A stretch of DNA of 64,000 nucleotides from Acorus gramineus (GCA_030737835.1 CM060849.1:25676855-25740854), one strand, 5' to 3'; positions 23,747 to 37,094 are shown, numbered from the stretch's first letter. Numbers and translations are program-made. The notes: generated by a model from the sequence alone, not told the origin.

Positions 23747-24246
23747 GGGAAAAATCCATATAACCCCCTGTAATCTTTCTGATATCCATATAACCCCCTG
23801 TAATCTCAATATATCCATATAACCCCCTGTAAACACACCATAAATACAAATAACCCTCCGCGGTTAAATTTTTTTTAACAAAATTAGAATATTTATGACA
23901 TATTGCGTTATCTAAACCATGATTAACAAATATGAATCATTTTAACCCTCTAAAAGCAGTCAATACTTAAAAAAAAAAAAACCCTTAAAAGAGTGTAAAA
24001 TTAGAAATATGAGGGTTTTTTTTTAAGTATTGACTATTTTTTGGGGGTTAAAAGAATATATATTTGTTAACCATGGTTTAGATAACGCAATATGTTTGAA
24101 ATATTTCAATTCTATTAAAAAAAGTTTAACCACAGGGGGTTATTTGTATTTATGGTGTGTTTACAGGGGGTTATATGGATATATTGAGATTACAGGGGGT
24201 TATATGGATATTAGGAAGATTACAGGGGGTTATATGGATTTTTCCC
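23747..24246. mobile_element. Complete 500-bp palindromic MITE (family B type copy)
   Basis: It starts GGGAAAAATCCATATAACCC and ends with the exact complement. Perfect 8-bp duplications TTTAGATA lie at 23739-23746 and 24247-24254. The two halves are almost fully complementary, and each arm carries three tandem CCATATAACCCCCTGTAATC-type units. The centre has poly-A and poly-T tracts. There is no coding content. Eight-base duplications point to hAT, but the terminus is not one I recognise. Confidence 0.9.
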
Positions 24247-24254
24247 TTTAGATA

Positions 24255-25051
24255 AAGGTTTAAAAGTGATGCTAAATATTCAAATGCATGCATCTTTATT
24301 CTTAAGAGAAACACTTATCATAAATAAATCATACATATTTTTTTTATAATTATTGGAATTATATAAAAAAATGGGTAAATATATTATCAATTTATTTAAT
24401 CTATAAAGTTTCATCCTTCTATTTATATTTTCTTTAGGTCTTATTTTTAGACTTTCATAAACTGGTAATCTATGGTCGGGTAGACTTTCTTGTGGGTTAA
24501 ATATAACCATAATCACATGCAACTGTAGAATTCAAAATAATAATAAAAAAAACAGATGAACAGGTGTTTCTTATCTTATCTTAGATATACTAATGGAAAT
24601 GTTTTGGATGAGTGGCTTATGTTTTATTGGTTTCACTTGTAAAAAATAAAAAAACCCATGTTATGATATATCCTTTTCATCAAAAAATAAAAAAACCCCA
24701 GAAGGACCTCACACGTGGCATCATCTGAACCCTCAAACAAACCCAAAAAAAAGACTTCCCCACGTCAAAGTCCGAACATCTAACGGTTTCAATCTCCCTT
24801 TCTCAATCTAGAATCTCAACCAATCAAATCAAATCAAAAAATGAAAAGAAAAAAACCCAATTCACAGTCTTCATATATGGACCTCCTGGAACCACCTCAA
24901 GACCCGCCTCAATCACTACAACTCATAACAAGTTTTTATATAAAAAAGCACTCTTTTGAGCTCAACTTCATCCGGGTGTTTCAAAAACTCTTCATTTCCC
25001 TCTTCAGAACACTCGTTCTGTAGTGGGTTGTTGGCGAAACTTGTTTTTAGA
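24255..25051 (+). promoter_or_regulatory. Upstream region of SPS gene
   Basis: Probable promoter. It contains a G-box (CACGTG) at 24712-24717 within CACACGTGGCATC, and a TATA-like TATATAAA at 24937-24944, about 110 bp before the start codon. There is no in-frame upstream ATG near the CDS. No other gene is seen. Confidence 0.5.
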
Positions 25052-28000
25052 ATGGTTTCAGGGATTTTGGATGTTGGGTTTGTCTCATGTGGGTCATTTG
25101 GGGGGAGGTCTGGGGTTTCCCTTGATGGGTTCTCAGGCAGAAGGTTTTTGAGATGTGGGTCGAGTGGGTTTAGGTGTAAGAGACAGAGCAATGTCACGCG
25201 GTGTGGGGTTTTGGCTGATGCCACTGTGAATGGTTAAGTGTTTTTTTGATTGTGTGGTTGTTTGGAATGTGTTGGGATTGGAAAGTTTTGATTTTGATTT
25301 TTTTTTTTGTGTTTTTGTTGTGGGTTTTTGCAGTGGATGTTCGAGATTTGGGTCCGAAGACGCTGGAGACTAACGGTGGCCCTGTTTCGGTCTCATCTTT
25401 GTTGGCAACTGTTGCGGATGATCTCCAGATGCTGAACAAGAACCTCAGATCAGTGAGTTTAGAGCAGCCCAACCTATATAAGCTTTATTTAACTCTTTTT
25501 GGATTAAAAATTGGGGAATTTTGGAGATTCTGCTTTGGAATTGTACTTAATTCAAACTCTTTTTCTAACACTCCTTGTGGTCAGATTTTGAAGAAAGTAC
25601 CTCACAAAATATGCTTCCGGAAAAGCTATTTTCAAATGCTTATTTAAGTAAAAAGGTTGAATAGCTTTTGAAGATTTTACTTTCACAGGAATCATACTTA
25701 CTCCAAACTCGTTTCCTAATACTCCCGGTGGTCCCAGATTTTGAAGAAAGTGAAAAACATTTTCTAGTTATAAAAAATAACATTCTAGGAATTTCACAAA
25801 AGTATGCTTCTTGAAAAGCTTTTTCCAAAGCAGCTTTAAGTAAAAAATGTTTTTTGGATCTATTTTCAAATGCTACCTCTGTTACCCTGTGCTTTATCGT
25901 GGGAGGAAGTTAATGCCCAATATTTATTTTACTTTATGTCTCGTTGACAAAATTTTTTTTTTGCTTAGAAGAGCAATGAATGCACTTTTTAAGTCAAAGG
26001 CAAAACAAGTTGCATTTAATCAGAAGAAAAATAGTTGTATACATCAGTATGTAATATGAAGAATATGAACAAATTGTGACCTGCATAGAAATTCAGTGCA
26101 AACATAGGATCCTTTGTTTTAAGAATCTCTTCTCTTGCGGTGAATGATTGTTAGTTTTAGGTTCATTTGACATGTGACCTTAGTTTCACTTGGAGGTATT
26201 GATCAATGATCAATCTTTGGGTTCTCTGTCATAAGCACAAAGGTAATAGGACATTATAATTAGAATTTCAATTCCTGCATGAGTTTTTTTGTGAAAGCAT
26301 CATAAATCCTTGCAGACTCTTATGGCCCTCGTTTTCTTGGAGGTTATATACTGCTAAGCAAAAACAAGATACCAAAATTTTCAATCTGTGTGTAACCAAA
26401 TTTTAAATTTGAGATTCCATACCCAACATGTAGTTCATGCAGAGTGTATCACATCACATGTCATATATGGATATATGAATTCATAATTGTGATCATGAAA
26501 CAATTTATAGCCCTTAAACATTCTGATGATTGTTTATGATGTATAACCATGGACAATCGTTTAATGCTAATAGATAATGAACAGAATACGATGCTTTTTA
26601 AGATCGTAATATAAGTTTTCTTACATATATTTCCATAAAAGGGAATTGTTCCTCTCTGTGTTACATGGCATATGGAGTTGCAATTAACAGTCATTTGTCA
26701 TCTATGCTGAGCAGGCATTTTTTTCCCCATAACCCTTTGTTATAAACTCTTTGTCAACATTGTCTCATAGGCTTATACTATTATTCACACTAACGGTAAA
26801 GATCCTCTGTGAACACTGAGTTATATCTGCATCTTCTTTAATATGTTTAGCAATGAACATGATAACCTTGTCCTACAAGTGTCATCTCTTTTATTTTTTG
26901 TCATCTTTATGAATTGAAGAATGATCCATCATGATTTGAAAATTACATCCAGTAAGACTTTCAACCTGATCTTAACCCCCTATGAACGGGCACGGAATTT
27001 AATTAGCATTGACATGGTCTAATGATCCACATAAGAGTTGTGGTCTAATGATCCATGGGAATATCAACATTATAAACTTCAATGCTTCAATTTTCAAGAT
27101 CTCGTTTGCACAGTGTATTGCTGGAAGTGTATGTAACATTCTTTCTACTGGCTCATAGAGGCATTCTTTAATTGATGAACTTGATGGTGGCTTTCCCAAG
27201 TCACCATAATAAAATTAAGTAAACATAGTGAGGATCGTGTGGCAATTGGAAACAAAGAAATGTGAACTTATAAGGTACCTGGATGACTAGTCATGTTGTT
27301 TGAGGAGGCACTTAGTGTTACTTTGCAGATGATTGGATGTGTTTAGGGGTATTTCTTTTTTATTTTGACTCATATTTATAACTTTGTTAAATTAGAAACA
27401 AAGAAATGTGAACTCTTTTGAGGTATCTGAACGACTAGTCATGTTGTGTTTGAGGAGGTACTTTCACTTTGCTGATGATTGAATGTGTTTAGGTTTTTTA
27501 TTATTAATATTTTGATTCAGGTTCTATTTTTTTCCTCACTGATTTTATTCATGATTGGATTAGGTAAATAACTCATCGAAATTTACATCCTCTATAATTT
27601 TTGCACTAATAGAAGAAACAATTAATCAGGAATTTCCACCAGCTAAAAACATGTGCTGCTTTACTTTTTTGAGATATACAAAGGACTTATGTCTAGTCTA
27701 GAAACATTGTTGTAGTGAGTGAAGGTAACACAGTTATGGAGAAACACTCAGAAAAATTATAAAGGCAACACAGTTATGGAGGATCATCATGGTTTTATTT
27801 GAGGAATAAACTGCCTTCAGTGATGAGATATAATTATTAATAGGTTGATATATCATCAACGTTAAATGAAATGTGAATTTTCAAATAAACAAAGTCTTTT
27901 GCTCATGATAAATACAGACAATATGCATCAATTTTTCCTTGCATGCTATCAAAACTCTTTCAAGTTCTTCTATTGTTTGAAAGTGGCATGAGTGTTAGTA

Positions 28001-30496
28001 CATCTTTCACTTAGATATGTCATAGCCTGACTGTTGGAATGATTACTATGCGTCACAAAAGCCTAGTCAATAATTGAAGACTTATGAAGAATGTTGTCAG
28101 TCAGATTTAATTTTATTTTTCCTTGTCCATATACATATTAATTTATATCACTTTTTTTTTATTATTAAGAATGAACTATCCCTTTTTTCATGTCACTTGC
28201 CTGATACATATTTTAAAAAAGATTGTTGGTGCAGAAAATCCGGTGTTAGTTTCAGCAGCAGACCAAATATTTGGTGCTGGTGGAAAGAGGTTGAGGCCAG
28301 CAATGGTGTTTCTAGTATCAAGAGCCACAGCACCTATTGGAGGTTTAAAGTAAGTTCTTGCTTTCTCTGATAGTAATTTCACACCAGCAACGTACTAGGT
28401 GGACATGTGTTCATACATTTTCTGAATACAGGGACCTGACTGTGGAACACCGACGCTTAGCAGAGATCATTGAAATGATTCATACTGCAAGTTTAATACA
28501 TGATGATGTATTGGATGACAGTGGGATGCGTAGAGGTAAAATGATGCTCACATGACCTGTGCAATTTTTTCCCCTATTATACAATGCAAATTGTTGATCT
28601 ATTTCCTTGTTACCTATAGAATAATGGACTGTAGTACTTATCACAAATGGAAAATATTAACTGATGGATTGAATATTTTTTATTTTCATTTTTATTTTTA
28701 AATGAATGGTAGGCATTCGGCTTCAATTATATTTCAAAGAAAGGAAATGCCCAAAGCATACAAAATGGCCATAAAATATAGCCGCCAACAAGGATCAAAG
28801 TTTTGCAGTGAAATGAAAATTAGAAGGAATTTGCTTTATTCATCACATGGTTTTTCCTCTGGTATGGAATTACACATTAGTGTGTAGCCATATTTATATT
28901 GGTCATCAATTTATTATGCCAGAGGTGACAAATGTATTAGAGCTCGTTTGAAACCTAAAAACTCCCTTGAGACCATTTTTATCTGAAGAAACCTATAGAC
29001 TATTGGCATATAGCATTTAACTGTTTCATTCAAGTCTCCACGATATGTCATGCTGTTATTTAGTCCACAAAATGGCCTCTGATTACAATTTGGACTGAAC
29101 TTTGTTGTAATTCTCATTCTTGGAATATCTGCATATTGTCTCTAGAACACAATTCTGCCGGGTTAATGATGGAGAGGAGGCATGGAGGACCGATGTAGAG
29201 TTTGTTTTAGTTTGAGATCTGGTTGCAAAAATAAACCCAAATCATGTTGTTATATAATTTGACCAACAAGTCAACCCCAGACAGATGGGAATGAGGCTTG
29301 TTGTTACTTAGTATGGTTATATACTTGTATATATATTATGTAAATGGGCATCCTTTGTTGGTTCATCTGGCAATGTTCCAAGGTATGCTAACATGTCAGG
29401 AAATACCAGGGGGGGGAGAAAGGACCTATATTGGATGTCAAAAGTTAAAGAAATAAATAATGAACTGCATCTAAAAGAAATGCTTGAATTGATTTGAAGT
29501 GCATAACTATTTTCTTGAAAGGACAGATACTTATAGTTGTAGCTGTCAATTTTGCAAAGGCAGACCTCACCTTTGTCAACTACTGATGACTGAATCTTCA
29601 CATCCAACAAAACTCGCCAAAATTCTTTCTTCTGTTTGTTACACATCTTGTTTGTCAAAAGTTTTCATTTGAACAGATCATTCAGTGTTTTATAACTTGA
29701 AAGCTTATATATTGCAGGAAAGGAAACGATTCATCAAATATATGGAACCCGAGTGGCTGTACTAGCAGGAGACTTCATGTTTGCACAGTCATCCTGGTAC
29801 CTAGCAAATCTTGAAAACCTTGAAGTCATAAAGCTCATCAGTCAAGTATGCATCAACGAAAAACGTAGCATCCATCCACTCTTTCTAAAACACAATCATA
29901 ATCTTGCCAGCTTTTGCCTCATGTTCTGCATCTTCTGATTGTTGCAGGTCATTAAAGATTTTGCCAGTGGTGAAATAAAGCAAGCATCAAGCCTTTTCGA
30001 CTGTGATACAACGCTTGAAGACTACTTGCTTAAAAGCTACTACAAGACAGCCTCCTTAGTTGCATCAAGCGCAAAATCTGCTGCCATATTTAGCAATGTT
30101 GACAAGAGCATGTGTGATCAGATGTTTGAATATGGGAAAAACCTCGGTCTGTCCTTTCAAGTCGTCGATGACATACTTGATTTCACACAGTCAGCGGAGC
30201 AACTAGGCAAGCCGGCTGCAAGTGACCTCGCAAAAGGAAATCTTACAGCACCAGTTATTTTTGCACTCCAAAACGAGCCAGAGTTAAGGGAGATTATAGA
30301 CTCAGAATTCAATGAACCTGGTTCGTTGGACAGTGCGATTGAATTAGTATTCAAGAGTGGGGGGATTGAGAGGGCAAGAAATCTAGCTAAAGAGAAGGCT
30401 GACCAGGCAATCCACAACCTTCAGTGCCTTCCTCAGAGTGAGTTCAGATCTGCACTTGAGGGAATGGTCAAGTACAATCTCGAGCGGATTGATTAA
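25052..30496 (+). CDS. SPS: Solanesyl diphosphate synthase, plastid type
   Basis: Trans-long-chain prenyl diphosphate synthase that extends allylic diphosphates with isopentenyl diphosphate to make the C45 plastoquinone side chain. Six exons give 402 aa: 25052-25232, 25334-25452, 28222-28349, 28432-28535, 29718-29845, 29948-30496. All introns are GT-AG and frames join exactly. Arabidopsis SPS1/SPS2 are 406 and 417 aa. The first ~60 residues, rich in Ser, Gly, Arg and Cys, look like a plastid transit peptide. Catalytic motifs are [11 protein letters not shown], the first Asp-rich motif DDVLD (about 167-171) and the second DDILD (about 294-298), plus [14 protein letters not shown] and [11 protein letters not shown]. 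Intron 2 is 2.8 kb and holds a 146-bp-period tandem duplication. A mitochondrial ubiquinone-type enzyme is less likely because the N-terminus and the IVGAENPVL stretch match the plastid class. Confidence 0.93.
27244..27495 (+). repeat. Tandem duplication in SPS intron 2
   Basis: GAAACAAAGAAATGTGAACT occurs at 27249 and again at 27395. It is followed in both copies by GACTAGTCATGTTG, TTTGAGGAGG and GATGATTG..ATGTGTTTAGG. The period is about 146 bp. Copies have diverged by substitutions and indels. Confidence 0.8.
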
Positions 30497-31225
30497 GAAA
30501 GAACCAAATATTGAATTGAAGATTGAGTGTCTAATTATATGGCATGCGTTTTCATGAAAATTCAAGGCAATGCGACATTAGAAGATGGCAGAGATACTGT
30601 ATACTCATACTCACAAGTCCTCAATGGGAATGCCAGGTTTAGGCTTTATTCTCAACATCCTAGTAGTATACCATGATTGATGTAACAATAATTACAACTT
30701 TCTTACATATTTGTGAGAGGAAATTAGATGTATAAATATAGAAATTAAGATGCCCATTTTTCTACTTTATATTATTTTAAATGAGGTATTTGGAAGAGGA
30801 GTTGGATAGCTTATAGACTTTGATGACCATGAATATGAACCCATGATGTGTAATTCCACGTACTTCAAAAAAAAAAAAAAAAAACATGGTAAGGGTTCAT
30901 TAGAATAAACCCATTATGGCCCAACTTTGTGGCCATTGTCTTATTAGTATCCAAACAATAGTATAATGGTTTATAGTATTCTATGCATTGTGAAACATGA
31001 AATGCTTTTATACAGCTTTATACATTCTCTTGGTTGATTAGCTTAAGATGATATTTACTTTGGGTTTTAGTTTTGGTTGTCTTTAATTGTTTGGTCAATC
31101 CTATAAAAGATATGATTGCAGAGCCTGCATAAAATTCTCATCGCTTTCTCTGGACCCTTCCTTAATAAAGGGAATTTAGAACCACTCTCTGATTAGACTA
31201 TAAGCTTCAATTAAATGATACATGG

Positions 31226-31747
31226 TAGGGTTAAAAACGTTTTGAGTCCCTATAAATATCTATAAACGAATATAAGTCCTTATAAACACAAAAGATATCT
31301 AATACATTCATATTGTTAAATCATTATTAACCTATCATGGTTAAAATTAATAATGAGTGTAATTTTACTATTATACCCTCTACAATACACAACATGGTGA
31401 TTCATAGGAATTTTTTAACTTGTGTAATCACATCATCAAAATGTAAAATAAAAAATCTAAATGATATAGTACATAAATAAAATCATCACAATTACACTTG
31501 TGTGAAATAGAAGAGAAAAAAAAAAGGTCATTTAAAAGGATATATATGGTTTTTTTATTTTTTCGTTAATTTATATAACTGTTTAATTTCATATATATGG
31601 GATATTATGAGAATATACCGTTAAATTAGATAAAAATTAACTTAATGACGAAAATGACTAACTATAACAATTTAAAGAACTTGTATGTTAGAATAATTTA
31701 TATGGATTTATAGATGTTTAGAAGAGACTCCAACGCCTTTAACCCTA
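31226..31747. mobile_element. Probable TIR MITE
   Basis: The left end TAGGGTTAAAAACGTTTTGA pairs imperfectly with the right end CAACGCCTTTAACCCTA. The interior is AT-rich and non-coding. No 8-bp duplication is visible; if TA is the target site, the element is 31228-31745. Superfamily is uncertain. Confidence 0.5.
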
Positions 31748-32173
31748 CATTGTATTCTCACCAATTGGTCCTATCCAATGACATTCATTATAAGAGGGTC
31801 CTCTCCTATCCAACAGTTAAAATTTTCAGATTTACTGTACCATCGACAAAGGGTTGGCATCTTGTTATTCCTCTGGTGGTCTCATTCAAAAGCCTATACT
31901 TAATAATCACCATGAATGAATCCAATTTGTATTTTATGTAGCATGTTGAATCAAATGAGGACTTTGTATGTTTCGTCCAAAACAGCTGATCTGAAACCTG
32001 GACAATGTCTCCTGTTGGGGAGGTCCCCTGTTTCATTATTCAACATCAATCTAGTGATCACTCCCTTGAAATAAAACTGCAAGATCACATCTCTCATATG
32101 TGGTGCTTGCATACAATAAATAATAGGAGATCAAAGGATACCATTATACGAGAAGAAGATAAATCACCAAAAA

Positions 32174-32560
32174 ATGTGTTGCAACAAGAAGATAAATACA
32201 AGATGTCATCCAATTAGTGTTGGAATCCTTCAGTTCGTCACTCTTCTAAAAGACTGATATGCGATCATATGATCATGTTAACGAGACATGTGATAGGTTG
32301 GGATGTGTGACGACATCCAAACAAAACATGTGCTGCAACATAATGTGAAGGAAGATACAAGATGGAATCTAGTCAATGCGAGATCCATTAAGATCTTATC
32401 AATCTTTAATAAGTGACTGATACGTGAATAAAAATCATGTTAATAAAATATATGATGTGTTGAGATGCTCGATAACATCCATACAAAATGTGTTGCAAAA
32501 TACCGATGATATCTAGTCAGTGTTAGATATCTTCGTCAGTTTCCAATGAGAGATTGACTG
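32174..32560 (+). repeat. Degenerate 154-160-bp tandem repeat
   Basis: The word ATGTGTTGCAACA or variants occurs at 32174, 32328 and 32488, followed each time by GATACAAGATG-like and ATCTAGTCA-like words. Between them come ATCATGTTAA and GTTGGGATG..GACATCCA. There are about two and a half diverged copies. The rest of 30497-33315 has no recognisable gene. Confidence 0.7.
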
Positions 32561-33310
32561 TATTTAACATGTAAATTTTGTGACAATTTTAACCGTGTGT
32601 AATGGAACTAAAAATAATAATTATGATGATAGAATAAGACAACTTAACCAAAGGGATCTTTTCCAATATTTTATCTTCTCATAATACTAATCTATTTCGG
32701 ATAAGTTTATGTCACACCCTAAACATTGACTCAAAGAATTGCTCAAACCCCAATTTTCAGTGACAACCCCAAAATTTTATAATGTTTTCAGATGGACCTA
32801 ACCATTTCCCATGTGGAAAACTATTAGGATAAGGATAATAAAGAAGCCCTTATTTGAGTTTAGCCTGTCCAATTGAGGTTGATGGAGTGTCATATTTAGC
32901 ACATGCAAGGTTGGACTTGGACTTCATACAGAGAAAAAAAACAAGATGCATATGATGAGTTACAACTATGTGACAACAGTTGTTGTATCATCAAGGGGTG
33001 ATAATTGATGAGGGAACATAGTGCATACCCAATGCAATGTCAGAGAGGTCAGGTCACAAAACCTGAACTGTAGTAACTGGACTTGCATAGGTTTTTGAGA
33101 CTGTTTGTTTTCTCAATGAATTGTATGTAAGGTTAATGTATCATGATATTCAGTGATAGATACTGAGTTTCTTAGGTATTCATTTATTAGAAAAATAGGT
33201 ATGCTAATCGAAGTAGAGAAGAAGAAAAAATAAACACTGTAATCATGTGAGAATGGATTTAGGTGGTTCAAAATTTACGTGAAAAAGAGAATATTTTTAC
33301 TAATTTTTAG

Positions 33311-33315
<5 letters not shown>

Positions 33316-33347
<32 letters not shown>

Positions 33348-33487
33348 GTGATGGTGCGGACACCATACCTCATTTTAATATGCGGTCATCTTGTAATCAC
33401 CGTATAATTGGGGTGCATTTAATTGGATGGTAATGACAGGGTGACCACACCTAAAGGAAGGGGGTATGGTGACCGTATCTTATTATT

Positions 33488-33534
<47 letters not shown>

Positions 33535-34042
33535 AAAATCCATACAACCCCCTGAAATTTGACTGAAATACATATAACCCCCTGACTTTTCTTAAAATCC
33601 ATATAACCCCTTGAAAACACATAGTAAATCTAAATAACTCCATGAATAAAATTTTCGTTAACAGATAATGAATATTTTGTGAATATTTTATTTGGTTAAC
33701 CATGACTGAAGACACAATATACTAAAAAACTACTACAATGTGTTAAAAATACTAAAATAATATGAAAATGACAATTTTACCCTCTTTAGATATATTAGAA
33801 AACCCTATCCAGAGGGTAAAATCGTCATTTATAGAAAAATTTTCTCATTTTTAGCACATTGTAGGGTTTTTATGATATACAATATTTTCTACCAGGGTTA
33901 ACCAAACATAATATTCATAAAATATTCATCATCTATAAACGTAAATTTTATTCAGGGGGTTATTTGAATTTACTAAGTGTTTTCAAAGGATTATATGGAT
34001 TTTAAGAAAAATCAAAGGATTATATGAATTTCAGTCAACGGG

Positions 34043-34099
<57 letters not shown>
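33316..34099. repeat. Three (TA)n microsatellites flanking MITE sequence
   Basis: TA runs lie at about 33316-33344, 33492-33530 and 34045-34100. The last two border the family B element at 33531-34043; the first two border a 145-bp segment with imperfect inverted ends (CGGACACCATACCTC and GGGTATGGTGACCG). Dinucleotide runs at MITE borders suggest insertion into, or slippage of, a TA target. Confidence 0.85.
33531..34043. mobile_element. Palindromic MITE, family B
   Basis: The left arm GGAAAAATCCATACAACCCC, with two further ATATAACCCC units, mirrors right-arm GGATTATATGGATTTTAAG and GGATTATATGAATTTC. The inner TTCGTTAACAGATAATGAAT and matching ATTCATCATCTATAAACG follow the family order. The TSD is hidden by TA repeats on both sides. 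Confidence 0.8.
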
Positions 34100-34102
<3 letters not shown>

Positions 34103-34481
34103 GGAGACAAGTTTCTCAGTTTCAAAACACCAACAGTGCCTCTCTCTATCAATATGAAAACCATTATTGCACAAAGGAATATATATATAATCTGGATATA
34201 TTACCAAAAACGCCCCCACACATAACACAAGAATTCTAGAACTTTTATTATACATGAACTAGCCGCATTGACATTCATGATGCCAAACAATTTTTCATCT
34301 AGAGAACCTCTTATGTCATAGTTCTTCGTTGATACTGAAAAGCAAGACATAAATCCAACACCATTAGGCACATTTTTCTTGCACAACATTGTTTTTTTTT
34401 TTTTTTTTCAATGATTCTTGCACAACATTGTTAAGGCAGCCTATTTGTTTGAATAAGTGTTGTTTCATAATAAAAAAAGAA

Positions 34482-35339
34482 GGGAAAAATCGATCTAGCT
34501 CCCTGAAAACTTATGAAAATAAAAAAAAATCCCTGTAAAATTAGTAAATTCCTCCATGTCCATATCTTATTAGATAATATTTATTTTAGTCTTTATAATT
34601 AATCAGATGTGCGGTTAACCCTAACCATGCATGGTAAATTACTGTTATAACCTTTTAAAATTTATTTTCTTTGTTGAAAAAAATCGATATAACTCTTTGA
34701 AAACTTATGAAAATAAAAAAAAATCCCTAAGAAATTTAAAAATCGTCTTAACTTCCTGAAATTTTCTTAAAATCATAAAAATTCCATGTGATTATCTAAA
34801 AATATATATTGATTTATTTAAATTTTATTAAATAAATTATAGTTTTATAATTAAGGTGTTATGCTTTTTATTGCTACTAATTTTGAGTTAAGAATGTATT
34901 ATAGAATTTTGATTGATTTTTTAAATTGTTTTCTCTACTGATTTTGTAATGGAGTTGATGAAGCTGTAATTTTTTTTGTTCAGTCTCTGTAATGAGATTA
35001 AAGAGGTGAAAATGTTGAAAAATGATTCAATTTTATAGATCAAATGAGGTTTGATCGATATTTTTTTTTACAGATGAGGATTACATTTCAGGAGATGGGT
35101 ATGTTGAAAAATGACAGGGGTATTTTGTCTTACAAAAGAACTAAATCTGATTTAATAAAATTTGTAGGGACTGAATTCAATTTTAGTAAGTTTCTGAGGA
35201 CTTATTTCAATATACTCTAGACAAGGGGATTAAATTCATTAACCATATACGCTTTATGGGGACCTAGGATGATTTTTTGACTTTAGAGGGACTTTTTGTG
35301 ATTTGAAGAAGATTTCAAGGAGTTAAGAAGATTTTTCCC
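34482..35339. mobile_element. 858-bp relative of family B
   Basis: It begins GGGAAAAATCGATCTAGCTCC and ends AGGAGTTAAGAAGATTTTTCCC, matching the family B terminus for about ten bases. Its centre is longer, not fully palindromic and shares little else with the family. The flanks AAAAAAGAA and TAAAAAGAA are a possible target duplication in low-complexity sequence. No transposase is readable. Confidence 0.55.
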
Positions 35340-35418
35340 TAAAAAGAATTATTTGAAAAAATAGTGTCACTGGATCTCATTATTAAACACTTGTACCATA
35401 AAACATGGTGATAGAAAC

Positions 35419-35859
35419 TAGGGCAGATAAACAAGCTGAGCAGCTCAGGCTCAACTCGATTAAAGCTCGTTTAGGCCCGTTCGATTAGACAAACGAGCCG
35501 AGCTTTAATGATTTTTAAAGCTCGGTTTGTAAACGAGTCAAGCCCGATTCAAGTATGAGCCCGAGCTTATGTCACTTTCACATGTTTAAGGTATTATGAT
35601 TTGTGAAATGTGACTTCTCAAAATGCTAAACAAAATTTTTTTTAGCTAAACGAGCATAAGTCAAGCCTTGGTTCGAGCTTCGGCTTGGCTTGTTTAATAA
35701 ACGAGTCGAGCTGAGCTTTAACCGAGCTTTTCAAAAGCCCAACGAGCTGAGCTTGAACATGAAATGAAGCTCGGTCTGAAACCGAGCCGAGCCCGAGCCT
35801 AAACGAGTCGAGCTTGAACATGTCAAAGTTCGATTCGTTCGACTCGTTTACCACCCCTA
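35419..35859 (+). mobile_element. hAT-type MITE, family A copy 3
   Basis: It starts TAGGGCAGATAAACAAGC and ends CTCGTTTACCACCCCTA, with perfect 8-bp duplications ATAGAAAC at 35411-35418 and 35860-35867. The orientation is that of copy 1. The core is similar to copy 2 (GTCACTTTCACATG, GTGAAATGTGACTT). Confidence 0.9.
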
Positions 35860-36438
35860 ATAGAAACTACTACAACCCCAAGAGATAAAAGGATAGTCTT
35901 GAACACTTTTTTTAAAGTTATTATTATTATTATTTATTTTGCATATGTCATCCTAAAGAAATAAACATATCTACAAAAACCCCCTATCTTAAAGGTATAT
36001 ATAGAACCCCTATAATTTAGCATCTATTTCTAATTAGGTTTAATTTTTGGTTAATTAGAATAGAACAATCTTGAAATATTCTGTTAAATGTATTCAGTTT
36101 ATCAATAAATACCAAAGATAGCTTGATTTTATTTTTGAAACCATCCAAAAACCTTAGTGTTTCTTTAAATATTTTATTTTTTTGGTTAATGGTATTTTCA
36201 TTAATGCATACTCAAGGTTAAGTTTTATGCATGTAAGGTTAGAGCATTCAATAATAAGTTTGCCAATCAAGTTAAACTCAAATTTATTTAAATTCAATTA
36301 ATACATTGGTAGAAAACAAACAATATTATGCTCGATTTAATTTATCTGGGTTATCTTCGATAAGAAATAACATAGCAATTAGTATATTTATTTTTATTAA
36401 TAAGGTCTTATAAAGTTAGACATTCCAAATTAGGGTTG

Positions 36439-36693
36439 TTTTTATTTTTAAGTCCCCTTCCCTCACTTCTTCATATTTTGGTTTTAGTCATCAGATTTAA
36501 AGGATATGTTCTTTTTTAGTCTCTAGGAGAGACTTATCCTTAAATTATTTGATTTTCTTTTTAGTTCTTCGAATGGACTAAAAAGAAACATATTTACATA
36601 TCATTTAAATTTGGGGGCTAAAACTAAAATGCGAAGAAGTGATGGATTGATCACTAAATCTTATAGTTTATAGAGATTTAAAAATAAAAAAAC
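36439..36693. mobile_element. Palindromic MITE, family C copy 1
   Basis: TTTTTATTTTTAAGTCCC..CCCTCACTTCTTCATATTTTGG is mirrored by GCGAAGAAGTGATGG..GATTTAAAAATAAAAA. The left arm lacks about 25 bases present in the right arm. It is the same family as 37095-37368. The surrounding 35868-37690 holds no gene. Confidence 0.7.
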
Positions 36694-37094
36694 ATTTTAA
36701 ATTAATTGTAATTAAATGATTTTAAGTCCAGAGCTCTTATCAGTCGACAAAAACAATGTAGTTGTAAATTGATCTTATGAAGTAAATCTCCAACAATCTA
36801 TTATCAAGCATGACAAGTATTTCAAAAATATCCATATATATCCATTCTAGTATGAAAATGAAAAAAAAAAAAAAACTTTCATTTGGATAGAGGAAAAAGG
36901 GATGGAAAAGATGGGAAACAGCAGGAAAAAATTTCACTTTTGGTTAGGAAGAACAAACTATAATAATTATGTTGAATAAGTTAGCACCAACTGTGGTAAT
37001 AATTTTAGAGAGGTTGGAATAATCATCCATGATGACATAATAAGAAAAATTCACTTTTCTTGTGCAACAAAAAAATACTAATAATAAAAAAAAT

